A program made the translations under genes and the position numbers. The notes beneath the pieces are model-generated. The model was not told where the DNA came from. It saw nothing but the letters and a program-made list of their open reading frames with translations, and searched no databases. 57,296 bases of DNA from Clostridia bacterium (GTDB lineage: Bacteria > Bacillota > Clostridia > Oscillospirales > CAG-272): the NCBI GenBank assembly GCA_028720145.1, contig JAQYLJ010000037.1:1-57296 (forward strand), read 5' to 3'. Below, piece after piece: positions 1 through 8,905 of the stretch (its first letter is position 1; each line of letters starts with the position of its first letter).

Positions 1-1390
1 TATCGGACATCCCTTCGAGGTAGTAGCCGTAAGTGGCATAGAGTTTTTCGAGCGCATCGCAGAGGGTGAGCCCCTCTTGACTGTAAAATGCGGTCATCTC
101 GCAGATCATGAGTGCCGCGCCGACCGCGTCTTTATCCCGCGCGTACGAGCCGGTCAGATAGCCGTAGGACTCCTCAAAACCGAGCAAGAACCGCCCGGGA
201 CGGTTGTTTTTCTCGTAATTCTTAATCACCTCACCGATGAACTTGAACCCGGTGAGCACATCGTAGAGTTTCACGCCCTGCACTTCGGCGATGCGGTACG
301 CCATATCGGTCGAGACGATGCTCTTCACGACGTAGTCGTCGGGGGCGAGCGTGCCGTTTGCGCGGCGGGCGCGGATGATATAGTCGAGCAGGAGCGCCCC
401 CATCTGGTTCCCCGTAATGGTGCGGAACTTCCCGTCCGAGGTACGCGCCATCACGCCGATACGGTCGGAGTCGGGGTCGGTCGCCACCACGAGGTCGGAG
501 CCGACGCGGTCGGCGATGGCAATCCCGAGGGCAAAGACATCGGGGTATTCGGGGTTCGGTTTTTTCACGGTCGGGAAATTCCCGTCGAGCACCATCTGCT
601 CGGGCACGGTGTAAATGTGTTTGAGACCCAAGCGGTGCAGAATCTCGGGGACGAGACGGTAACCCGCGCCATGGAGCGGGGTGTAGACGATTTTCAAGGT
701 ATCGGCGACCGCACGCACCCCGTCGGGGTTAATGGCGGTCGAGAGGACGGCGGCGAGATACTTCTCATCGAAATCCTCACCGAGCATATGAATGAGACCT
801 GTTTTGATACCCTCGTCTAGTGGCATTTTCTTCGCACCCGTGAGGACATCAATCTTCTTGCGTGCTTCCGCGACGACCTTTGCCTGTTCGGGCGAAATCT
901 GTGCGCCGTCCTCCCAATATGCCTTATAGCCGTTATATTCCTTGGGGTTATGGGACGCGGTCACATTGATGCCCGCGATACAGCCGAGCTCCCGTACGGC
1001 GAACGAGAGTTCGGGCGTCGGACGCACACTGTCAAAGAGATATACGGGGATTCCGTTCCCCGCGAGCACTTCCGCCGCAGTACGGGAGAAAAGCAACGAG
1101 TTATTTCTTGAATCGTAGGCGATGGCGACACCGCGCGTGCCCGCGCCTTCGGCGAGGATGAGTTCGGCTATCGCCTGCGTGGTCTGCGCCACGGTATAGA
1201 CATTCATACAGCCGGGACCCATGTGCATATCGGAGCGGAGTCCCGCCGTGCCGAAATCCATCTCAATCCCGAAACGGAGTTTCATGAGTTCTTCGTTATC
1301 CCGAACGGACAGCACTTCTTCCCGTTCCTCGGGGGTCAGGCAATCGGACGACAGCCACTTCTCGTATTCTTCACGGTATGATTTCATCAT
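1..1390 (-). CDS. pgcA: Phosphoglucomutase/phosphomannomutase, C-terminus cut off by window edge
   Basis: Interconverts glucose-1-phosphate and glucose-6-phosphate (or mannose phosphates) in the cytoplasm, feeding cell-wall and glycan precursors. About 463 codons are visible. The frame is open to base 1, so the C-terminal domain (roughly 100 residues, judged from the usual family length) lies outside. The phosphoserine loop VTASHNPKEYNG and the metal site ATDPDSDRIGV are readable on the reverse strand. Start: ATG at 1390-1388, six bases after GGAGGTAACCG; a second ATG follows directly. It is the last visible gene of a minus-strand cluster, 30 bases after the TSCPD gene. The family call is firm; substrate preference cannot be read from sequence. 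Confidence 0.93.
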   Translation of the reverse strand, partial: MMKSYREEYEKWLSSDCLTPEEREEVLSVRDNEELMKLRFGIEMDFGTAGLRSDMHMGPGCMNVYTVAQTTQAIAELILAEGAGTRGVAIAYDSRNNSLLFSRTAAEVLAGNGIPVYLFDSVRPTPELSFAVRELGCIAGINVTASHNPKEYNGYKAYWEDGAQISPEQAKVVAEARKKIDVLTGAKKMPLDEGIKTGLIHMLGEDFDEKYLAAVLSTAINPDGVRAVADTLKIVYTPLHGAGYRLVPEILHRLGLKHIYTVPEQMVLDGNFPTVKKPNPEYPDVFALGIAIADRVGSDLVVATDPDSDRIGVMARTSDGKFRTITGNQMGALLLDYIIRARRANGTLAPDDYVVKSIVSTDMAYRIAEVQGVKLYDVLTGFKFIGEVIKNYEKNNRPGRFLLGFEESYGYLTGSYARDKDAVGAALMICEMTAFYSQEGLTLCDALEKLYATYGYYLEGMSD

Positions 1391-1420
1391 CGGTTACCTC
1401 CGTATTCTATGTATTCTGTG

Positions 1421-1684
1421 TTAAGCGGGAATCACCGCGAGCGCTTCGGTCAGTGCCTTCGCGAGTTGGTCGGGGCAAGAGGTCGGACGCATGCCGCAAC
1501 GGATGCCCGAGAGACGGCGAATCGCCTCTTTCGCATCCATGCCCTTGACGAGTGCCGCGACGCCCTGTGTATTTCCGTGACAGCCGCCCTCAAATGCGAC
1601 TTCTTCAATCACCCCGTCATCGGTGAGATCAATCGTGATTTTCCGAGAGCATACGCCCTTGGGTTGAAAAACATAGTGTTTCAT
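1421..1684 (-). CDS. TSCPD-domain protein (TIGR03905 type)
   Basis: Small 87-residue protein of the TSCPD family, a cysteine-containing domain also found at the end of some adenosylcobalamin-dependent ribonucleotide reductases. Its own role is not established. Visible features: FQPKGVCSRKI near the N-terminus, GGCHGNTQGV in the middle, and CGMRPTSCPDQLA near the C-terminus, giving four conserved cysteines that could bind metal. The start is ATG at 1684 behind AAAGGAAG; its first four bases overlap the stop of the upstream gene (ATGA arrangement), which suggests translational coupling. A longer open frame upstream only reads through the neighbouring gene. Confidence 0.85.
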   Translation of the reverse strand: MKHYVFQPKGVCSRKITIDLTDDGVIEEVAFEGGCHGNTQGVAALVKGMDAKEAIRRLSGIRCGMRPTSCPDQLAKALTEALAVIPA

Positions 1685-2598
1685 TCTGCTTGGCTTCCTT
1701 TCGGTATTTGATAATACCCTCCCACCCGAAAATCGGGATAGAAAAGGCAAAGATAAACAAGAAACAGTATGGGGTCTCCCCCCGTCACTTCCAGCGTCAC
1801 GTCGGTATCACAGCGCAGATAGGTGAGGTGCATCCCGACATATTCCGACGCCGCCGTCAACGCAGCGGGCGCGTCCGCAGGCACCTCGGGGATGGAGACC
1901 ATCAAAACGGAGCATTCGGATTCCTCCGCGAGCGGGGCACGCCCCGCGAGTGCAAAGAGCACAGGCGCATCCTCGCCGTCATAGACCGTCCGCACCGACA
2001 CCACCGTGAGACGATACAGCGCGAGGAGCGCATAAATGCTCTCGGCGCGGGCACCGCCCGGGGATGTCAACGGTAATATGCAATAGTCCGCCTCCCCCAG
2101 GGCGACCGTCTCGCAGGAATCGGCATAGTCGAGGGCGGCGGCGGCAGTCGGTCTCGGGAGATCTTCCGAGAACCCGTCAAACGCCTCATCCGAGAGCGCC
2201 GTGCGGAAATATGACACTCTGCCGGGCAGAGTCTCGCAATCGAGCAGGCGCGAAACGGTGAGAGGGGTCCCCCGCTCCCGCCACTTATCGAGCAGCAGAC
2301 GCGAAAGGGTCACGCGGTCGAAGACAGCAAGGTGCGCGAGGGCGGTCGAGAGAAGTGCGCGGTGCTCGGGGAGCACTTCTTTATGCACGCCGCGTCCGTC
2401 AGACGGGAGCAGCGGTTCATCCGCCGTCATGTGGGCGAGCGTCTTTTGCGAGGGAGCGGCTCCGTCGGTCGCGTCCAAGAGAGTCTCGGCGAGGTCGGAG
2501 AGATAGGCGACACGCATCTCGAGTTCCCGCGAGAGAGTCTGTTCTCCGCGCAGGAGATTATCTCGGGTAATACGCATTTCCTGTTCCCGCGTAAACAT
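1681..2598 (-). CDS. Hypothetical protein, faintly prephenate-dehydratase-like
   Basis: 305 residues, not recognised with confidence. No signal peptide or membrane segment is evident. The N-terminal half is helical and charged. Residues about 165-250 read as a repeated strand-helix pattern (ALGEADYCILPLTSPGGA, then YALLALYRLTVVSV) that recalls the periplasmic-binding-like fold of prephenate dehydratases, where a similar stretch is DYGVLPIENS. The catalytic Thr-Arg-Phe motif of that enzyme is not seen, so an active dehydratase is unlikely. Start: ATG at 2598 behind GGGAGGGAGACAGG. It overlaps the TSCPD gene by four bases, implying a shared transcript and possibly a shared process. Confidence 0.6.
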   Translation of the reverse strand: MFTREQEMRITRDNLLRGEQTLSRELEMRVAYLSDLAETLLDATDGAAPSQKTLAHMTADEPLLPSDGRGVHKEVLPEHRALLSTALAHLAVFDRVTLSRLLLDKWRERGTPLTVSRLLDCETLPGRVSYFRTALSDEAFDGFSEDLPRPTAAAALDYADSCETVALGEADYCILPLTSPGGARAESIYALLALYRLTVVSVRTVYDGEDAPVLFALAGRAPLAEESECSVLMVSIPEVPADAPAALTAASEYVGMHLTYLRCDTDVTLEVTGGDPILFLVYLCLFYPDFRVGGYYQIPKGSQAE

Positions 2599-2650
2599 CC
2601 TGTCTCCCTCCCGTGCGGCAATTGTCCTATTTCTCTTATTGTAGATTATA

Positions 2651-3544
2651 CTACTCTTTTATAGATGATGCAAGGCGCACGGGAATTTTTTTCTCTCTTC
2701 CTCCCGCGCGGCACTCGGACGGCGAAAAGCCGTAGACCTTCTTAAAATATCTTGAAAAATAACAAATATCCGGGAATCCGCAGGCACGGGAAATCTCCCC
2801 GATACTCATGCCGCCGCCCTCGAGCAGTTCCCACGCATGGGTCAGGCGCACATAGAGCAGATATTGGTGGAGCGGCTTCCCCGTCAGGGACTTGATGAGG
2901 TCGCTCGCGTAGTTCTTATGGAACCCGAAGACCTCACCGACCGTCTCGTTGGTCAGCGGCTCGGCATAGCGGGTCTGGATATAGTCGAGAATCTGATACC
3001 CCTCCGCCCGTCCTTCGGATGCGGCGGTCATGCGCTCCCGCCTGAGGCAGTCGGTCAGAATCTTGAAAAACACCGCGCTCATACGGCTCTCGTAATAGAC
3101 GAGTTTTTTGAGGTATTCCCGCAGAAGACTTTCGAGACTGGCTTCGAGGAACCGCATCCCCGTAAGATACAGCGGGCGGTTGAGGGACGCGACATCCGAG
3201 AAGGTCACGGGAGACAGCCGCTCTTCGGGGCGATACAGTTCCGCCGAGACGGGCGAGACCGGTGCGCTGAAACGCCGCGCCGACCGGGTGTAGTCGAAAT
3301 TCACCGCATAGTAAACCACCGAGGTGCGCGGAGAAACGAGATGATAGAGCGTCCCCGCGGGGATGCAGAGGACATCGCCCGGGGTCATGCGGTAACTCTT
3401 ATCTCCGCAGACAATCTCCCCGGCTCCCTCCTTGGTATAGAAAAAACGCGCGTCATACGGCACCCACGGCGAATAGGTGCTGTCCCGCCCGATGGTGAGT
3501 TCCCGCACGAAGCGGATATACGGGCGACAATCCTCAAATTTCAT
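2651..3544 (-). CDS. AraC-family transcriptional regulator
   Basis: 297-residue one-component regulator. The N-terminal half is a cupin-like sensing domain (YTKEGAGEIVCGDKSYRMTPG, then CIPAGTLYHL). The C-terminal about 100 residues form the double helix-turn-helix, with the signature SIGEISRACGFPDICYFSRY followed by FKKVYGFSPSE. Start: ATG at 3544 with GAGG seven bases upstream; longer versions would run into the promoter. It is divergently transcribed from the sugar isomerase at 3661, the usual layout for an AraC activator of a sugar operon. The ligand is probably a sugar handled by that operon; this is inferred from position only. Confidence 0.9.
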   Translation of the reverse strand: MKFEDCRPYIRFVRELTIGRDSTYSPWVPYDARFFYTKEGAGEIVCGDKSYRMTPGDVLCIPAGTLYHLVSPRTSVVYYAVNFDYTRSARRFSAPVSPVSAELYRPEERLSPVTFSDVASLNRPLYLTGMRFLEASLESLLREYLKKLVYYESRMSAVFFKILTDCLRRERMTAASEGRAEGYQILDYIQTRYAEPLTNETVGEVFGFHKNYASDLIKSLTGKPLHQYLLYVRLTHAWELLEGGGMSIGEISRACGFPDICYFSRYFKKVYGFSPSECRAGGREKKIPVRLASSIKE

Positions 3545-3593
3545 TTTGAACCTCAAATCTTTATTTTGTCCAAATTGTTCTTTGGTTTGTATA

Positions 3594-3622
3594 TGGATTA
3601 TAACAGGGTATCGTTTTATAAT
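3594..3622 (+). promoter_or_regulatory. Candidate promoter of the isomerase operon, weak -35
   Basis: A perfect TATAAT sits at 3617-3622, but the hexamer 17 bases upstream (TGGATT, 3594-3599) is a poor -35. A good -10 with a poor -35 fits an activator-dependent promoter, here most likely served by the divergent AraC protein. Inference from sequence only. Confidence 0.5.
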
Positions 3623-3625
3623 CAA
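3597..3625 (-). promoter_or_regulatory. Promoter of the AraC regulator
   Basis: Read on the minus strand: TTGATT at 3625-3620, a 17-base spacer and TATAAT at 3602-3597. It overlaps the promoter of the divergent isomerase operon, so occupancy by either polymerase or by the regulator would affect both. Confidence 0.7.
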
Positions 3626-3660
3626 GAGTAGAAACAAAAAAAGAAAAGGAGACTATTCTC

Positions 3661-5103
3661 TTGGAAACGACTCGTAACTATCCCGCCACCGTCGGCGTAT
3701 TCGCCGTCGGGCACGCTGTCTACTGGGGGCAGTTCCCCGGTCTCGAAGAAACCCTGATGGGATTCCATGGGGAGCTCATCGCCATGCTGGAAGCCAAGGG
3801 CGTCAAAGTCATCGACTTCGGGATGTCCGATTCCTCGGAGAAGGCCTATGAAATTCTGAACAAAATCAAGGGGAGCGACGCGGATATCCTCATCTGCAAC
3901 ATGGTGACCTACGCGACCTCTTCCGTCTTTGCGCCCATCGCCCGCTCTTCGGGTCTCCCGATGGTGCTCACCGCCCTGCAACCCCGCGCGCACCTCGATT
4001 ACAGTCAGGCATCGACCCGTATGCAGTTGGAAAACGACTGCATCTGCGCCGTCCCCGAATTTACGGGTGTGGCGAAACGGCTCGGGCACCCCGTCGAGGA
4101 TGTCATCATCGGGAAGCTCCGTGATGACGCGGAGGTCGACGCGGGTCTCGACACCTGGTGCCGCATCGCGCGGGTGCTCCATAACCTGAAAACCGCGCGG
4201 ATAGGTCTCGTGGGACATACAATGGAGGCCATGTACGATATGCACACCGACCCCACCGCTCTCTCGGCTGCGTTTGGCATCCATGTGCCGCTGCTCGAGG
4301 TCGAGGAAATCGTCTCTCTCTATGACGAGGTAAAACCCGAAGAGACGGTCGAGGTCGAAAAGCGGGTGGACGCGACTTTCGACACGCCCGACCCCGTCTC
4401 CGACCCCGTGACCATGAAACTCACCCCCGAGGACAAGGAGCACGCGGTGCGCTGTGCCGTCGCTCTGCGGAAGTTCGTGGATAAACACCACCTGACAGGG
4501 CTCGCCTACTACTACGAGGGACTCCCGGGGAGCAGAAACTCGGATGTAGTATCGAGTTTCATCGTCGGAAATTCCCTGCTCATCGCAGACGGTGTCCCCA
4601 TGTGCGGCGAATACGATATCAAGACCTGTATCGCCATGCTGATCATGGACCGTCTCGGCATCGGCGGCAGTTTCGCGGAGTTCCATCCGCTCGACTTCGA
4701 CGAAGACTTTATCCTCGTCGGGCATGACGGACCTCACCATATCACGATCGCCGAGGGGAAACCCGTTCTCCGCTCGCTCAAAAAGTATCACGGCAAGCCC
4801 GGACACGGCGCGTCGGTGGAATTTAAAATCAAAGAGGGTCCCATCACCCTGCTCGGTATCACGCAGACCCCCGACGGACAGTACAAATTCGTCATCGGCG
4901 AGGGCTACTCCAAAGAGGGTCCCATCCCCCCGACCGGGAACACCAACACCCGCGGCTTTTTCGAGCCGACCACCCGTGAATTTATGAAGAAATGGGTCAT
5001 GGAAGGTCCGACACATCACTTCGCGCTGGGTGTGGGACACCAAGCAGAAACGATTGCAAAGATTGCTCATCTTTTGGGGATTCCCGCCGTTATCGTCAAA
5101 TAA
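3661..5103 (+). CDS. L-fucose/L-arabinose isomerase family protein
   Basis: 480-residue ketol isomerase-like enzyme of the fucose/arabinose isomerase superfamily, expected to convert an aldose to a ketose in a Mn2+-dependent reaction. Visible family signs: the N-terminal Rossmann-like region (VGVFAVGHAVYW), GHTMEAMYDMHTDP in the middle, and C-terminal residues that would supply the metal ligands and bases (YYYEG, CGEYDIKTC, VGHDGPHH, THHFALGVGHQ). The start is TTG at 3661 behind AAGGAG; no better ATG exists near the conserved N-terminus. It is followed 15 bases later by a large glycosidase-like gene, and the divergent AraC gene is the likely regulator. The exact sugar cannot be told. Confidence 0.82.
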   Translation: METTRNYPATVGVFAVGHAVYWGQFPGLEETLMGFHGELIAMLEAKGVKVIDFGMSDSSEKAYEILNKIKGSDADILICNMVTYATSSVFAPIARSSGLPMVLTALQPRAHLDYSQASTRMQLENDCICAVPEFTGVAKRLGHPVEDVIIGKLRDDAEVDAGLDTWCRIARVLHNLKTARIGLVGHTMEAMYDMHTDPTALSAAFGIHVPLLEVEEIVSLYDEVKPEETVEVEKRVDATFDTPDPVSDPVTMKLTPEDKEHAVRCAVALRKFVDKHHLTGLAYYYEGLPGSRNSDVVSSFIVGNSLLIADGVPMCGEYDIKTCIAMLIMDRLGIGGSFAEFHPLDFDEDFILVGHDGPHHITIAEGKPVLRSLKKYHGKPGHGASVEFKIKEGPITLLGITQTPDGQYKFVIGEGYSKEGPIPPTGNTNTRGFFEPTTREFMKKWVMEGPTHHFALGVGHQAETIAKIAHLLGIPAVIVK

Positions 5104-5118
5104 ACAGGCAGGTGCAAT

Positions 5119-7617
5119 ATGAGACACGATTACGATTATTCGCCCGCATGTGACGCGGGGCGCGTAGAACTTGAACTCAGCTTGAAGCCCTATGTCGACA
5201 CCACCCCCGCAGGGTGCCGCAAAGTCGCGGAACAACTCTTCCGCGAGTGGGACCCGCTCCTCAGACACGCGAGCGGTGCCGCCGTCATGCTCTGGGTATC
5301 CGACGGGAGCGAGATTCTCGAATACAACGGCGACCTCTCGGACGATTTCCCGTGGTGTCAATATATCGGGATGGGGAACCCGCTCCGCAAAGAGGAATCC
5401 CTCACGACACCGCAGGAGTGGCAGGAGTTCCATATCCGTCCTTTCCCCTACCGCGGTCATGAGAATCTCAAAAAGTTCACTTATGGGGAACTGAAAGAAG
5501 TCATCACCGCCCTGAAAGAGGTCGGTGAGAGAATGACCGGCAAAAAAATCGAGGTCATCGAGACCTTCGACCCGGGTCCTGAGTTCGCCCCCTCGGACTT
5601 CAAGTTCCATCGGCACATGGAAGTCTCGAACGAGTCGCAGATCATCGGGGTGAAGGGCTGGGTCAACGCGGCGGCTTCCCTGCACGCGGAAAAACACGCC
5701 TATGCGACCTATCCCGACGGCATCCCCGAGGGGACCTCGTTCGGGGAGTTCTTCGGGCGGCAATGCCGCGCGTTCTGCGACGACCTCGGGTTCGACGGTG
5801 TTTGGCTGTCGAACGGGTTCGGCTTCTGCCTGAGCGCGTGGAACTGGCGCGGTCAGGTCTTTGACGGCACCTGTTTCCGCACCGACGATATCCCGAAAGT
5901 CAAGGCGGGAATCGAGCGGTTCTGGGAAGATTTCACCCGAGAGTTCGGCGACAGAGTGATTGAGGCGCGCGGGAGCAACCTCTCGACGGGCATGGACATC
6001 ACCGCGCACGGCTGTCCCATCGACACCATCTATTCCTACAATCTTTTGACCCCTCCGAACTCGCCGTGGGCAGCACTCGACTTCCGTTTCGGGCTGGAAC
6101 TGGTCGGGTATCTCTCGCACATCGCCGAGATGACAAAACGGGGATTCCTCTTCCGCTACTACACCCACGACCCGTGGTGGTATAACTCCCCGTGGTTCGA
6201 CCGCTACGGCGGAAACCCGCACGATATCTATCTGCCGCTCTCGCTCGCGCGGCTCGACGAAAAGGGCGAGGTCACCCGTCCCGAGGGCATCAACTTTCTC
6301 TCGTGTGACGACTCGTTCGGGCATCTGCCCGACCGCTGTCCCATCGAGGTCATCCCGCATATTCTCGCCGCAGTCGACGGCTATTCGGACGCCGCGGGTC
6401 TCGTCACATGGGTCTATCCCTATGACTACTACTGCGAGAGAGGGCTGCGCCAAGGCGCGCCCGAAGATATTTTCCAAGACGACTGGTATATGGAAGCGGC
6501 ACTTGACCTCGGGTTCCCCGTCAACACCGTGGTCTCCGACCGCAACTTCGCGGGAATCGACCTCGCGAAACTGAAACACACCGTCATCGTCACCCCCGTT
6601 CCCGCAGAGGGCACAAAGCATGAAGCAGGGGTGCTCCGTGCGATCGAGGGCGGGATTCCCGTCCTTCTCTACGGCTCGGTGAGACGCGCGTCCGCACAAC
6701 TCAAATCCTATATCGGGGTCACCGAAACCACCGCACTCGAAGGCGTCGACTTCACGGTCGAGAGCCGTCTCGAGGGGGATACCTACGAGACAGGCGCACT
6801 CTCGAAGACCCTCCGTCATGTACCGTTGGTCTCCGCAGGCGGAATCACCGAAATCGGCGACGGCTCGTCCGAGGTGCTCGTCACGGTCACGAACGGAAAA
6901 GAGACCCGCGCCTACGCCACCTACCGCAAAGAGAAGAATCTCGCGTGGGTGCGCGGCAGTTTCCCGCATGACGCGACCTCGAACGGCGCGCTGCCGCGGG
7001 TGACAGACCCCGAAGAGTTCTTCCCCGTGGCGGTTCTCCTCCGTCATATGCTCTCGGTGTTCGGCATCCGACTGCGTTTCTCGGCGTTCTCCCCGAAAGA
7101 CAAACTGCCTTTGCTCCTCTACCCTGCCTGCCGCGGCGGTTACTATCAGACCGGCTACTCCAAGGACGCGAATATCAGAGTCTCGCTCTCCATGCCCGAG
7201 GGCGCGCCCATCCCCGTCTCCTGCGACGCGATGGTGGAGGACGATACCGCTCACTTCACGCCCAAGGTCTGGGAGCACGATGAGCTCCGCATTTTCGTCA
7301 AGCAGACCGACCGCTCCTCGGTCACCTGCCGTTACGACGACCCGACCACCCTGCTCGCGGATCACCGCGTCACCCTGACGGGTCTCAAAGACGCGACCGT
7401 CACCTTCCTTGCACCCAAAAACAACCTCGTTCAGTTCGTGCTCGATAAACACGACGGACGGCTGCTCTGGGACACCAATGTCGAGGTGGAGGACCTCGGA
7501 GATGACCGCTACCGCGTCTCGGGCTGCACCGGTCGGCTCTACATCACCTGGCAGGACAAAGACGCCCGTCGGGAACTGGACGAAATCGGCTATACATGGC
7601 CGCCGAAGAATCGGTGA
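5119..7617 (+). CDS. Putative glycoside hydrolase, family not recognised
   Basis: 832 residues without an obvious signal peptide or membrane helix, so probably cytoplasmic. Residues about 130-450 look like a TIM-barrel hydrolase: aromatic and acidic patches such as IEVIETFDPGPEFAPSDFK, DDLGFDGVWLSNGFGF and RYYTHDPWWYNSPWFDR are typical of sugar-binding clefts. Residues about 520-580 (LKHTVIVTPVPAEGT, then GGIPVLLYGS) resemble the amidotransferase-like domain that follows the barrel in GH42-type enzymes. The C-terminal part is beta-rich (LLWDTNVEVEDL). Candidate catalytic acids are E or D residues in the barrel, not assignable here. It shares a transcript with the isomerase and ends at a strong terminator, so release of the sugar used by that isomerase is a reasonable guess. 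Confidence 0.6.
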   Translation: MRHDYDYSPACDAGRVELELSLKPYVDTTPAGCRKVAEQLFREWDPLLRHASGAAVMLWVSDGSEILEYNGDLSDDFPWCQYIGMGNPLRKEESLTTPQEWQEFHIRPFPYRGHENLKKFTYGELKEVITALKEVGERMTGKKIEVIETFDPGPEFAPSDFKFHRHMEVSNESQIIGVKGWVNAAASLHAEKHAYATYPDGIPEGTSFGEFFGRQCRAFCDDLGFDGVWLSNGFGFCLSAWNWRGQVFDGTCFRTDDIPKVKAGIERFWEDFTREFGDRVIEARGSNLSTGMDITAHGCPIDTIYSYNLLTPPNSPWAALDFRFGLELVGYLSHIAEMTKRGFLFRYYTHDPWWYNSPWFDRYGGNPHDIYLPLSLARLDEKGEVTRPEGINFLSCDDSFGHLPDRCPIEVIPHILAAVDGYSDAAGLVTWVYPYDYYCERGLRQGAPEDIFQDDWYMEAALDLGFPVNTVVSDRNFAGIDLAKLKHTVIVTPVPAEGTKHEAGVLRAIEGGIPVLLYGSVRRASAQLKSYIGVTETTALEGVDFTVESRLEGDTYETGALSKTLRHVPLVSAGGITEIGDGSSEVLVTVTNGKETRAYATYRKEKNLAWVRGSFPHDATSNGALPRVTDPEEFFPVAVLLRHMLSVFGIRLRFSAFSPKDKLPLLLYPACRGGYYQTGYSKDANIRVSLSMPEGAPIPVSCDAMVEDDTAHFTPKVWEHDELRIFVKQTDRSSVTCRYDDPTTLLADHRVTLTGLKDATVTFLAPKNNLVQFVLDKHDGRLLWDTNVEVEDLGDDRYRVSGCTGRLYITWQDKDARRELDEIGYTWPPKNR

Positions 7618-7667
7618 TACAGTCGCTCGATTAGGCAATAAATGCAATCCTAGTCCATTAATAGAAG

Positions 7668-7699
7668 CCCCCGCGGAAGACAATACCGCGGGGGTTTTT
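7668..7699 (+). terminator. Intrinsic terminator of the isomerase-glycosidase operon
   Basis: Perfect 9-bp stem (CCCCCGCGG at 7668-7676 with CCGCGGGGG at 7686-7694), 9-base loop, then five T. Confidence 0.93.
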
Positions 7700-8058
7700 C
7701 CGTTTGAGAGAACTATAACACGAACAAAACGGTTTTGGGCAAAAACGCTCACAATGAAAAAAGTACACAAGACAGAACAAACAAAGAGTCGGCGTGCGCA
7801 AGGCACACGAAAATGCGTAAAAGAAAAAACGGGTGCGCAAACCGTGATATTCTTATGGTAAAATCACATAGCAAAATTTCCTTTTGACCGAAACAACCGG
7901 TTTGTGGGATATATGATTTTATCAGCAGAAAATGGGATAAAGAAATGGCTTCCTTGTGTAAAGGGAGTCTTTCATTACCGCATTCATCCCTAATCTCTTT
8001 TGTGAGTTTCGCTTTTGCATTACAAAGGCACAGTGGGCTATTCCAACACCCATTGTAA
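7700..8058. other. AT-rich intergenic stretch without recognisable gene
   Basis: About 360 bases of visibly AT-rich sequence between the operon terminator and the IS-end fragment. No open frame with a ribosome site or recognisable product, no tRNA and no clear repeat were seen. It probably belongs to the acquired segment that continues to 11002. Confidence 0.5.
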
Positions 8059-8141
8059 GTGAATTGTCAAGTGAAGTGCAACACTTGAATCAATAATTTT
8101 CCAATTCTCTTTTCCACAAATCTGCTGCTCAAACGAAATGC
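8059..8141. mobile_element. Terminal fragment of an IS30-family element
   Basis: About 83 bases nearly identical to the left end of the IS30 element at 9911-9993, in the same orientation. It includes the terminal inverted repeat (GTGAATTGTCAAGTGAAG...) and the codons for the last residues of the transposase (AADLW..ELENY, with a premature TGA replacing one codon). The rest of the element is gone. Confidence 0.85.
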
Positions 8142-8329
8142 GGATGCAGGCGGTCGGATAAAATTTGTTTACCGCCGACGGTATAAATCGTTTTTCCTTT
8201 TGTTTTTAACACAACAGCCCAACCGTTACGGTTATGTCGATGCGTTGTAATACCGACAGGAGAATTGAGCAAACGGTTTGCTGAAACAATTTTAGTTATA
8301 ACAAGATCAGAAACAGAATGGATAAACAA
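8129..8329 (-). pseudogene. N-terminal fragment of an AraC-type regulator, cut by the IS end
   Basis: About 62 residues resemble the start of an AraC-family sensor domain (HRHNRNGWAVVLKTKGKTIYT, then VGGKQILSD). The reading frame then runs into the IS30-end fragment and stops after HFV, so the DNA-binding half is missing. The apparent start is TTG at 8329 with GAGGTG upstream. It faces away from the 3-dehydroquinase-like remnant and dehydrogenase genes, as expected for the lost regulator of that small operon. Not functional as a DNA-binding protein. Confidence 0.7.
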
Positions 8330-8465
8330 ATCATCTCACCTCAAATACTATTTTAATATATAACTGATTTTTGCAAATTTTATATATCAAAATCGATAAA
8401 AATACCATAACTGACATTTACAATTGTACTTTAGATAGTTATATTATCTTTGAGATGAATATTAA

Positions 8466-8892
8466 ATGAAAAAACCATCAAAAATTTCTGCGCCTGCAAT
8501 TGCGAGCGTTATAAGGGAAAGCATGACTTCTGCCGCTATTGCAGAAGATTAAAAACTGTATGTATGACGGTGCTGATATGATAGACTTGCATTTATCCTG
8601 TCTTGAAACTAATAATGTTGATGCTTTGCGGAGAATGGTTATTTCTACAAAATTGCCGATTTTAGCGCTTAATTACAACAGAACAGTTAATTGGGAAGAT
8701 TGCGGTTTTGCTGAAGAAGAACGAGTTGATAGTTTTTATAGAGCAATAGAAGCAGGCGTTGCCGGTGTGAATATGCAGGGATATACGTTTCACGCACCTT
8801 CTAAAGACGGATTTTCTGAAAGCTCAACAATGAAACAACTCGATTGAAAGACTGCAAAAACAGTAATCGATAATATAAAGAAAGTTATATAG
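8466..8892 (+). pseudogene. Decayed type I 3-dehydroquinase-like gene
   Basis: The first 28 codons from ATG 8466 (KISAPAIASVIRESMTSAAI) continue only in another frame from about 8547 (KNCMYDGADMIDLHLSCLET, then LALNYNRTVNWEDCG), so a one-base insertion has broken the gene. Downstream a TGA at 8845-8847 interrupts the frame, which then resumes as KTAKTVIDNIKKVI up to 8892. The sum is only about 140 residues against about 250 or more for the family, so an internal deletion is also likely. The pattern GADMIDLHLSCL plus LPILALNYNR resembles type I 3-dehydroquinate dehydratase relatives. It precedes the dehydrogenase by 13 bases. Confidence 0.65.
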
Positions 8893-8905
8893 GGGTATTA
8901 TTATA

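Noticed and set aside
3622-7806. A 1394-codon open frame on the minus strand opposite the isomerase and glycosidase genes
   Set aside because: It is the antisense shadow of two well-supported plus-strand genes, caused by high-GC codon bias. The predicted protein is arginine- and histidine-rich and lacks family features, and it crosses the terminator and the divergent promoter.
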